From contig DASZHA010000071.1 of NCBI GenBank assembly GCA_035938265.1, positions 1 to 10,853 of the forward strand: a stretch of 10,853 nucleotides of DNA. Direction: 5' to 3'. Shown one piece after another: positions 1-5,347 of the stretch. The DNA is from DASZHA01 sp035938265 (GTDB lineage Bacteria; Chloroflexota; Dormibacteria; DASZGP01). The notes beneath the pieces were generated by a model, which saw nothing but the letters and a program-made list of their open reading frames with translations, made no database searches and was not told where the DNA came from. The translations under genes were made by a program, and so were the position numbers. Position 1 is the first letter of the stretch. Each line of letters opens with the position of its first letter.

Positions 1-601
1 CGCGAGCTACTTCGTCTCCAGCCTGGGGCAACGGGTGAGCGAGGGTTTGAATATCACGGCGGTCGCCACCAGCAAGGCCACCGCTGACCTCGCCACCTCC
101 CTGGGGATCCGGCTGGTGACTTCAGCCGACCGGGCCCTGGACCTCACCGTCGACGGGGCGGACGAGATCGATCCCCACCTCAACCTGATCAAGGGACTGG
201 GCGGTGCGCTGCTCCGCGAGAAGGTGGTGGCGGCCGCGTCCCTGCGCATGATCGTCATCGCCGGCGCCGACAAGCTGGTGCCGCGGCTGGGCATGCGCGC
301 CCCCCTTCCTGTCGAGGTGCTGTCGCTGTTGTGGGAGCGCACCGGGGCGGAGCTCGAGGAGCTGGATCTGCGGCCGGAGCTGCGAAAGGTTCAGAGCTCG
401 GGCGCGGCATTCGTCTCCGACAACGGCAACCTGATCCTCGACTGCGCCTTCGCACCGCCTCGCGACCTGGACGAGCTGGCTTTGGGCCTGGATCGCCTGC
501 CCGGGGTCCTCGGCCACGGGCTCTTCCTGGGCATCGCCACCCAGGCCATCATCGGCGACGAGGATGGCAGCGCTCGCGTGATCACGCCCGCCGGGGACTG
601 A
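1..601 (+). CDS. rpiA: Ribose-5-phosphate isomerase A, 5'-truncated by window edge
   Basis: RpiA interconverts ribose 5-phosphate and ribulose 5-phosphate in the cytosolic pentose phosphate pathway. The reading frame is open from base 2 and begins with ASYFVSSLGQRV, which matches the region just after the N-terminal GTGST phosphate loop. About 30 N-terminal residues are therefore missing, and the 199 visible codons fit a normal protein of about 230 residues. The signature DGADEID and the following KGLGGALLREK hold the equivalents of the E. coli catalytic residues Asp81, Asp84, Lys94 and Glu103. The C-terminal HGLFLGIATQAIIG is also typical. One oddity is Leu in the second position of the usually glycine-only KGGGG loop. 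An internal GTG at 35 is only an apparent start, because the homology continues upstream of it. The gene converges on the SDR gene 18 bp away. The family assignment is firm. Confidence 0.95.
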   Translation, partial: ASYFVSSLGQRVSEGLNITAVATSKATADLATSLGIRLVTSADRALDLTVDGADEIDPHLNLIKGLGGALLREKVVAAASLRMIVIAGADKLVPRLGMRAPLPVEVLSLLWERTGAELEELDLRPELRKVQSSGAAFVSDNGNLILDCAFAPPRDLDELALGLDRLPGVLGHGLFLGIATQAIIGDEDGSARVITPAGD

Positions 602-610
602 ACCCCGGCG
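589..610. terminator. GC-rich hairpin between convergent rpiA and SDR genes
   Basis: A perfect 8-bp inverted repeat, CGCCGGGG (589-596) and CCCCGGCG (603-610), encloses a 6-nt loop, ACTGAA. The rpiA stop codon TGA (599-601) lies in the loop. There is no T-tract on either side, so this is not a classical intrinsic terminator. Its place between two convergent genes fits a bidirectional transcription end of the T-poor type common in high-GC bacteria. The repeat is seen directly; the function is inferred. Confidence 0.6.
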
Positions 611-619
611 AGGCTGGGC

Positions 620-1531
620 TCAGGCCTTGGCGGAGCTCTTGGGGCGCGTCTTCTTCACCGGCTTGCCGGCGTCAGCACCGTTGCCCGAGGTCTTGGCGCG
701 GGTCGCCCGGGCCTCGTCCTCGCGCAGCCGGTCGGCCATGCCCTTCATGGCGTCGAAGCTGCCGTTGGTGCGGCCGGCCCTGAAGATGATCTCCGGCGAG
801 ATCGCTCGCCCCAGCGGTCCCAGCTTGACAATGAACGGGCTGACCACCACCCGGGCCTTGTCGCCGGTGATCGCCTTTACGACGGCGTCGGCCACCTCCT
901 GCGGTGAGCTGGTGGGCACCTTGGACTCACCGCCGGCGGTGTTGTCGTGGTACAGCCCCGCCTCGCGCACGAAGTAGGGGCACACCACCGACGTGCTCAC
1001 GCCGGTACCCTCCAGCTCCCAACGGAGCGACTCGCTGAAGCCAACCACGGCGTGCTTGGTGGCGGCGTAGACCGAGCCGAAAGGCGTGGGCGCCAGGCCC
1101 GCGACCGAGGCGATGTTGACGATGTGCCCCGAGCCTCGCGCCATCATCTCCGGAAGCACCGCCTGGGTCAGCGCCAGGGTGCCCATCACGTTGAGGTCGA
1201 ACATCCGCCGCGCCTCGTCGAGGTCGACGTCAATGAACGCCTGGGGGTGATCCGTGCCGGCGTTGTTGACGAGGATGTCCACCTGGCCAAAGCGCTCCCG
1301 GGCGGCGTCCAGCAGCCGGGTTCGGTCCGCCTCCTTGGTGACGTCGGCGGTCACCGCCAGGGTCCGCTGGCCCTGCTTGTCCAAACGCTTGGTCAGCGCC
1401 TCCAGCTCCGAGGCGGAGCGGGCCGCCACCACGACCTTGAGGCCGTGGTCGAAGAGCGTCTCGGCGATGTACGCGCCGAGGCCCTTGGAGGCGCCGGTCA
1501 CCACCGCAACCTTGCCCCCGATTTCCTTCAT
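620..1531 (-). CDS. SDR family NAD(P)-dependent oxidoreductase with basic C-terminal tail
   Basis: This is a 303-residue classical short-chain dehydrogenase/reductase, a cytosolic NAD(P)(H)-dependent enzyme acting on an alcohol or ketone that cannot be named from sequence. The Rossmann motif TGASKGLG lies at residues 12-19, NNAG at 89-92, and the catalytic tetrad is Asn114, Ser142, Tyr155 and Lys159 (YAATK). Residues after about 190 differ from the short 250-residue enzymes: a SPFIVKLGPLGRAISPEIIF stretch (231-250) resembles the substrate-lid or membrane-proximal region of the longer SDRs. The last 30 residues form a low-complexity Lys/Ala/Pro tail. The ATG at 1531 is set by homology, since the first strand starts at about residue 6, and by a TATAAT just upstream. 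No Shine-Dalgarno sequence is visible. The gene is transcribed alone, divergent from the tRNA gene. Confidence 0.9.
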   Translation of the reverse strand: MKEIGGKVAVVTGASKGLGAYIAETLFDHGLKVVVAARSASELEALTKRLDKQGQRTLAVTADVTKEADRTRLLDAARERFGQVDILVNNAGTDHPQAFIDVDLDEARRMFDLNVMGTLALTQAVLPEMMARGSGHIVNIASVAGLAPTPFGSVYAATKHAVVGFSESLRWELEGTGVSTSVVCPYFVREAGLYHDNTAGGESKVPTSSPQEVADAVVKAITGDKARVVVSPFIVKLGPLGRAISPEIIFRAGRTNGSFDAMKGMADRLREDEARATRAKTSGNGADAGKPVKKTRPKSSAKA

Positions 1532-1540
1532 CGCTCGCCG

Positions 1541-1546
1541 ATTATA
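1541..1546 (-). promoter_or_regulatory. Perfect -10 element (TATAAT) for the leftward SDR gene
   Basis: On the minus strand TATAAT is followed by 9 nt and then the ATG at 1531. Transcription starting about 7 nt downstream would leave a leader of only 2-3 nt, so this is a probable leaderless or near-leaderless mRNA. No convincing TTGACA-like -35 is seen at the proper spacing. AT-rich sequence is rare here, so the hexamer stands out from its surroundings. Confidence 0.55.
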
Positions 1547-1573
1547 TGGCTCAGCTCCGGGCTATCGCGGCTG

Positions 1574-1579
1574 TAACAT
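1574..1579 (+). promoter_or_regulatory. Possible -10 element (TAACAT) for tRNA-Leu
   Basis: TAACAT has the TAnnnT pattern of a -10 element and lies 6 nt before the mature tRNA 5' end. Transcription from it would begin close to or at the first base of the tRNA. No good -35 is visible, so this is only a candidate; the true promoter may lie further upstream, within or beyond the divergent SDR promoter. Confidence 0.25.
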
Positions 1580-1580
1580 C

Positions 1581-1675
1581 GCCGAGGGCAAGTGGTGGAA
1601 CGGCAGACACGCGGCTCTTAAAAAGCTGTCCCTGTGTAAGGGGTGAGGGTTCGACTCCCTCCTTGCCCACTCGGC
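1581..1675 (+). repeat. Inverted repeat flanking the tRNA (pre-tRNA leader/trailer pairing)
   Basis: GCCGA (1581-1585) just before the tRNA is complementary to TCGGC (1671-1675) just after it. In a precursor transcript these would extend the acceptor stem by five pairs, leaving A1669 and C1670 bulged at the processing site. The complementarity is seen directly. Whether it affects RNase P or RNase Z processing is inference, and it requires transcription to start at or before 1581. Confidence 0.5.
1586..1669 (+). tRNA. tRNA-Leu, anticodon UAA
   Basis: This 84-nt class II tRNA decodes UUA, and UUG by wobble. The acceptor stem GGGCAAG (1586-1592) pairs with CTTGCCC (1662-1668), and the discriminator is A1669. 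The D stem GTG (1595-1597) pairs with CAC (1608-1610), with GG at 1602-1603 in the loop. The anticodon stem CGGCT/AGCTG (1612-1616, 1624-1628) closes the 7-nt loop CTTAAAA with anticodon TAA at 1619-1621. The long variable arm has a CCCT/AGGG stem. The T arm is GAGGG-TTCGACT-CCCTC (1645-1661). The long variable arm and A73 are as expected for leucine. The 3' CCA is not encoded. The histidine kinase start codon lies only 23 nt downstream, so co-transcription is possible. Confidence 0.95.
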
Positions 1676-1692
1676 CCGAGAATATCCATGCG

Positions 1693-2865
1693 ATGACCGA
1701 CGGAATCGACGCCGCCGAAACATGGAAGCGGCGAGCCAAGGAGCTCGAGGCGCTCAACCGGGCTGCCCTGGCGATCGCGGGTGACCTGGACTTGGACCGG
1801 GTCCTCAGGACCATCCTCAGCACGGCGCGCAGCCTGGTCAAGGCGCGTTACGGCGCACTGGGCGTGCCCGACGGCCACGGCGGCTTCGAGAAGTTCATCA
1901 CCGTAGGGATCTCGGAGAAGCGCGCCCGTGAGATCGGAGACCTCCCGCGCTTCCATGGGGTGTTGGGGGTGCTTCTCCGCGACGGTCGCGCCATCCGCAT
2001 GCCCGACATCCGCCGCCACCCGGAGTTCTCGTGGTATCCCCAGCACCACCCTGACATGACCGATTTCCTCGGCGTGCCGATAACCCACCGGGGAGCGACC
2101 CTGGGCGAGATCTACCTCTCTGGCAACCCCGAGGGGCATTTCAACGCCCGTGACCAGCGCCTCGTCGAGATGCTGGCCTCCCACGCTGGGATCGCGATCG
2201 CGACCGCCAACGTCTACTCCCAGGGCCAGACCCTGGCGGTGGTCGAGGAGCGCAACCGTGTCGCCCGCGAGCTCCACGACGCCGTCTCGCAAACCCTGTT
2301 CAGCATGCAGTTCGAGGCCCGGGCGGCGGCGCTTCGGGCCAGGACGGATCCAGGGGCCGCGGCCGAGGCCCTGGAGCGACTCCAGGAGCAGGCGGCGGCG
2401 GCGCTGGGTGAGATGCGGGGGCTGGTCTACGCGCTGCGTCCCAAGAGCCTGGAGCGGGACGGGCTGGCCGCCACTCTCCAGGACCACGTCGATGCCCTGC
2501 GCCGGTCGCACCAGGCCGACATCGAGGTCCGGGTCGAGGGAAAGCCCGAGCTCGCCTTGGACCAGGAGTTCGCCCTCCTTCGCATCGCCCAGGAGGCGCT
2601 GCAGAACGCGATCAAGCACTCCGGCGACGCCCCCATCACAGTCGTGCTCCGCCACCGGCGGGCGGGCACCGAGATGTCGATCCAGGACCACGGCCCCGGC
2701 TTCGACCCCGAGGAGCTGCCCCGCACGGTTCGCACCATGGGGCTGGAGACGATGCGCTCCCGGGCGGCGGACATCAACGCCGCCCTCACAATCGACGCCT
2801 CAGAGGGCGACGGCACCACCATCTCGGTGTTCCTGCCGGCGACGGCGGGCAAGACCGGTGGCTGA
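1693..2865 (+). CDS. GAF-domain sensor histidine kinase, DevS/DosT-like
   Basis: This 390-residue cytosolic sensor kinase has no transmembrane segment or signal peptide. An N-terminal helix (about 8-30) leads to one GAF domain (about 31-175), then HisKA_3 with ERNRVARELHD (phospho-acceptor His195) and a HATPase_c domain with an N box around Asn305, a G box at Asp332-HGPGFD, and GLETM from Gly350. From memory of M. tuberculosis DosS, the GAF aligns so that haem-proximal His149 matches His119 and distal Tyr171 matches Tyr141, with the same 22-residue spacing. The DosS Glu87 site is Gly57 here, as in DosT. Haem binding is therefore plausible but unproven. DosS has two GAF domains; this protein has one. 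The open frame extends upstream through the tRNA, so the ATG at 1693 is the sensible start; no clear ribosome binding site precedes it. The stop overlaps the start of the response regulator gene. Confidence 0.92.
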   Translation: MTDGIDAAETWKRRAKELEALNRAALAIAGDLDLDRVLRTILSTARSLVKARYGALGVPDGHGGFEKFITVGISEKRAREIGDLPRFHGVLGVLLRDGRAIRMPDIRRHPEFSWYPQHHPDMTDFLGVPITHRGATLGEIYLSGNPEGHFNARDQRLVEMLASHAGIAIATANVYSQGQTLAVVEERNRVARELHDAVSQTLFSMQFEARAAALRARTDPGAAAEALERLQEQAAAALGEMRGLVYALRPKSLERDGLAATLQDHVDALRRSHQADIEVRVEGKPELALDQEFALLRIAQEALQNAIKHSGDAPITVVLRHRRAGTEMSIQDHGPGFDPEELPRTVRTMGLETMRSRAADINAALTIDASEGDGTTISVFLPATAGKTGG

Positions 2866-3490
2866 CCCCATCCGCGTCCTGCTGGCCGACGACCATGCCG
2901 TGGTCCGCGAGGGGGTGCGCAGCTTCCTGCAGCTGCAGGAGGGCATCGAGGTGGTGGGCGAGGCCGGCGACGGCGTGACCGCCCAGCGCATGGCCGAGGA
3001 GCTGAACCCCGACGTGGTCCTGATGGACCTCCTGATGCCCGAGGGCGACGGCGTGGCCGCCATCGCCGGGCTGCACCGCACCCTGCCTAGCACGCGGGTG
3101 CTGGTGCTCAGCAGCTACATCGACGACGCCCAGGTGTTCAACGCGATCCAGGCGGGGGCTGCCGGCTACCTCCTCAAGGACGTCGCCCCGGAGGCCCTGG
3201 CCAAGGCCATCCGCGACGTCCACGCCGGACAGGCGGTGCTCCATCCCGAGGCCGCCAGCCGCCTCATGCATCGCACCGTCGAGCCCCAGGTGGGTGCCGA
3301 TCTCACCCCCCGGGAGCGTGACGTCCTGCGGCTGCTGGCCGAGGGCTTCCCCAATAAGGAGATCGGGCGCCGGCTCTTCGTCTCGGAGAAGACGGTCAAG
3401 ACGCACGTCAGCAGCATCCTGCAGAAGCTGGGCGTCCGGGACAGGACTCAGGCCGCCCTGGCGGCGGTGCGATTGCGACTGCTGGACTGA
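2858..3490 (+). CDS. NarL/LuxR-family response regulator, partner of the upstream kinase
   Basis: This 210-residue regulator starts at GTG 2858, overlapping the kinase stop by 8 bp (GTGGCTGA), so translation is coupled and the two form a pair. The receiver domain (about 5-120) has the acidic pair Asp11/Asp12, the phospho-acceptor Asp57 (VVLMDLLMP), a Ser85 switch residue in place of the commoner Thr, and Lys107 in GYLLKD. A short linker leads to a LuxR-type helix-turn-helix (149-210) with LTPRERDVL, the recognition region EKTVKTHVSSIL and QKLGVRDRTQA. It is expected to bind DNA as a dimer after phosphorylation. The frame stays open far upstream inside the kinase gene, but the receiver homology begins at this GTG. 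Family resemblance is to the LiaR/DevR group. Target genes cannot be told from sequence; the SDR/QueA-like pair 83 bp downstream is one candidate. Confidence 0.95.
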   Translation: MADPIRVLLADDHAVVREGVRSFLQLQEGIEVVGEAGDGVTAQRMAEELNPDVVLMDLLMPEGDGVAAIAGLHRTLPSTRVLVLSSYIDDAQVFNAIQAGAAGYLLKDVAPEALAKAIRDVHAGQAVLHPEAASRLMHRTVEPQVGADLTPRERDVLRLLAEGFPNKEIGRRLFVSEKTVKTHVSSILQKLGVRDRTQAALAAVRLRLLD

Positions 3491-3573
3491 CCCGTCGCCT
3501 CGGTCTTAAGTCTTAGGCCAGGTTCCCACCGGCGCCCGATGCGTCCTGGGGCAATGCGAGAGACGATGGATCC
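3491..3573. other. Intergenic spacer with a tandem heptamer
   Basis: The 83-bp gap between the response regulator and the second SDR gene holds two adjacent copies of a heptamer, GTCTTAA and GTCTTAG (3503-3516). They lie within a weak inverted repeat: GCCT 3497-3500 against AGGC 3515-3518, and the near-palindrome TAAGTCTTA at 3507-3515. It could be part of a promoter or an operator for the downstream pair. No full -35/-10 set or T-rich terminator is evident. The only purine-rich stretch before the SDR start is a weak GAGAGA at 3558-3563. Confidence 0.3.
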
Positions 3574-4320
3574 ATGAAAAGGCTCGCTGGAAAGACCGCT
3601 GTGATCACCGGGGCGTCGCGTGGCCTCGGCCGCGCCATGACGCTCGCATTTGCCCGCGAGGGGGCTTCCCTCGCCATCGCCGCCCGAGGCCAGGAGGACC
3701 TGGACCGGGTGGCCGAGGAGGCCCGTGCCCTGGGTGCCGACGTCCTTGCCATCGTCGCCGATATGCGCGTCACGCGCGATGTCGAACGGGTGGTGGTCCT
3801 CACCCTCGACCACTTCAATCGCGTCGACATCCTGGTCAACAACGCCTCGGAGCTGGGCCCCACTCCCCTACCCCAGCTGGTGGACTACCCCCCGCACGTC
3901 TTTGCTGACGTGCTCAAGGTCAACCTGCAGGCGCCCTTCCACCTCACCTGGTCGCTGCTGGGCGGAATGCTTCAACACGACAGCGGCGTGGTCATCAACG
4001 TCACGTCGGATGTCGCCATCAACGGCTACCCAGGCTGGGGCGCCTACTCCGTTTCCAAGGCCGCCATCGAGGGGCTGACTCGGACCTGGGCAGCGGAGCT
4101 GGAGGGCACCAACGTCCACATCTTCGCGGTCGACCCCGGCGATATGAACACCGAGATGCACCGGGCGGCGCTGCCAGAAGACGACCCCGCTGAGCTGCTC
4201 GACCCCGCCGACGTGGCCGAGGCCTTCGTTGCCATCGCCGCCGGCGAGGTGCCCCAGCCCGAGGGCCGGCTGGAGGCGACGGCGGTCCTCAAGAGCCTCA
4301 AGCAGGCCGTCAGTGCTTGA
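3574..4320 (+). CDS. SDR family NAD(P)-dependent oxidoreductase
   Basis: This 248-residue classical short-chain dehydrogenase is the usual length for the core family. The cofactor loop TGASRGLG lies at residues 12-19. The usual NNAG motif reads NNAS (89-92), a tolerated variant. The catalytic set is Asn117, Ser145, Tyr158 and Lys162 (YSVSK), and the VDPGDMNTEM segment (187-195) follows the usual PG motif. Substrate and direction cannot be read from the sequence. The ATG start fits the family's N-terminus; the ribosome binding site is weak (GAGAGA about 10 nt upstream). The 3' end overlaps the QueA-like gene by 8 bp (GTGCTTGA), so the two are probably one operon. It is clearly different from the SDR at the left end, sharing only the core motifs and lacking the long basic tail. 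Confidence 0.9.
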   Translation: MKRLAGKTAVITGASRGLGRAMTLAFAREGASLAIAARGQEDLDRVAEEARALGADVLAIVADMRVTRDVERVVVLTLDHFNRVDILVNNASELGPTPLPQLVDYPPHVFADVLKVNLQAPFHLTWSLLGGMLQHDSGVVINVTSDVAINGYPGWGAYSVSKAAIEGLTRTWAAELEGTNVHIFAVDPGDMNTEMHRAALPEDDPAELLDPADVAEAFVAIAAGEVPQPEGRLEATAVLKSLKQAVSA

Positions 4321-5347
4321 CCTGGCCGCCAACCTCCATCTCTTGACAGCGGTTCCGCCGGAGCTGCGCGCCTCGGTGCCGCCGGAGATGCGGGGCATCC
4401 GCCGCGACCACGTCCGGCTGATGGTGCTGGACCGCGCCGACCGCTCCTTCACCCACACACGCTTCGACCACATCGGTGACTTCCTGCATCCGGGTGACCT
4501 CCTGGTGGTGAACACCAGCCGCACCCTCCCGGCGGCGGTTCCGGCACGCCGCGTCGACGGGTCGATCGTCCAGCTGCGCCCCTGCGTGCGCCGCCAGGGC
4601 TCATGGGACGTCCTCGCCGTCGAGCCCGAGCCACCCTTCGGCAACGTGGACCTGCGTGAGGGCGAGCGGCTCCTGATCGGCGATAACCTCGTCGCTGTCG
4701 TCAAAACCCGTCGCCCCGACATCCCCTTGCTCTGGCGGCTGGACATGCCGGGCGACGGCCTCGACGAGATCGTCGCCACCGGCGACCCCATCCGGTACTC
4801 CTACGTGCCGCGGCCGATCTCGCTCGACTTCTACCAGACGGTGTACGCGGGCAAGCCAGGCTCGGCCGAGATGCCCTCCGCTGGCCGCCCCTTCAGCCGC
4901 GAGCTGCTGCTGTCGCTGCGGGACCAGACCGTCGACGTCGCCGAGGTCCTGCTCCACACCGGCCTCAGCTCCTACCAGGACGACGACTTCGACCTGGAGC
5001 ACCGTCTCTTCGAGGAGTGGTTCGAAGTCGACGCCACCGCCGTCGAGAAGGTTTCGCAGGCGCGCCGGGTGATCGCGGTGGGGACCACGGTGGTGCGCGC
5101 GCTGGAGACGGCCGCCGCCGACGGGATCCTGCGGCCGATGCGCGGCTGGACGGACCTCAAGGTCACGCCGTGGAGCAAGCTCAACGTCGTCGATGGGCTG
5201 GTCACCGGGATGCACGAGCCCCAGGCCAGCCACGTCGAGATGCTGGAGGCGCTGGTCGAGCCCGGACTCCTGGCCGAGGCCTACGACGTCGCGGTCGAGC
5301 AGCGCTACCTCTGGCACGAGTTCGGCGACTCGATGCTGATCGTCTAG
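4313..5347 (+). CDS. QueA-like protein (SAM:tRNA ribosyltransferase-isomerase family), divergent
   Basis: This 344-residue protein has the length of QueA, which moves the ribosyl part of SAM onto preQ1 in tRNA during queuosine synthesis. Family landmarks are present: PGDLLVVNTSRTLPAAV (60-76, against NDTRVIPARL in QueA), YQTVYA (174-179), LLHTGL (213-218), EWFEV (235-239), AVGTTVVRALE (255-265), GWTD (278-281), VVDGLVTGMHEP (292-303) and FGDSMLIV at the end. The signature that reads PTAGLHFT in true QueA, by recall, is PSAGRPFS here (188-195), and the N-terminus is rewritten. This resembles QueA-like proteins of actinobacteria whose role is unsettled, so I give no gene symbol. The GTG at 4313 is preferred because homology begins there and it overlaps the SDR stop; the open frame extends further upstream without homology. 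No other queuosine gene is in the window. Confidence 0.85.
   Translation: MLDLAANLHLLTAVPPELRASVPPEMRGIRRDHVRLMVLDRADRSFTHTRFDHIGDFLHPGDLLVVNTSRTLPAAVPARRVDGSIVQLRPCVRRQGSWDVLAVEPEPPFGNVDLREGERLLIGDNLVAVVKTRRPDIPLLWRLDMPGDGLDEIVATGDPIRYSYVPRPISLDFYQTVYAGKPGSAEMPSAGRPFSRELLLSLRDQTVDVAEVLLHTGLSSYQDDDFDLEHRLFEEWFEVDATAVEKVSQARRVIAVGTTVVRALETAAADGILRPMRGWTDLKVTPWSKLNVVDGLVTGMHEPQASHVEMLEALVEPGLLAEAYDVAVEQRYLWHEFGDSMLIV
5344..5347. other. Shared CTAG: overlapping stop codons of convergent genes
   Basis: The QueA-like gene ends with TAG at 5345-5347 on the plus strand, and the crotonase gene ends with TAG reading 5346-5344 on the minus strand. Both stops lie inside one self-complementary CTAG, so there is no untranslated space between the genes, and any terminator must lie inside coding sequence. 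Confidence 0.9.

Noticed and set aside
947..1576. A 209-codon plus-strand open frame opposite the left SDR gene
   Set aside because: It is antisense to a clear SDR with all motifs. Long shadow frames are expected at this GC content, and the translation is Arg/His/Gly-rich without any recognisable domain.
1670..1680. CTCGGCCCGAG as a terminator after the tRNA
   Set aside because: The palindrome leaves only a 1-3 nt loop and a 4-5 bp stem and is not followed by a T-tract. The same bases pair better with the tRNA leader.
1546..1692. An N-terminal extension of the histidine kinase through the tRNA
   Set aside because: The open frame continues upstream only because no stop happens to occur; the bases form a complete tRNA, and the kinase homology begins after the ATG at 1693.
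1618..2691. A 357-codon minus-strand open frame opposite the histidine kinase and tRNA
   Set aside because: It overlaps the tRNA and the well-supported kinase gene, and the translation shows no family features. It is a GC-driven artefact.
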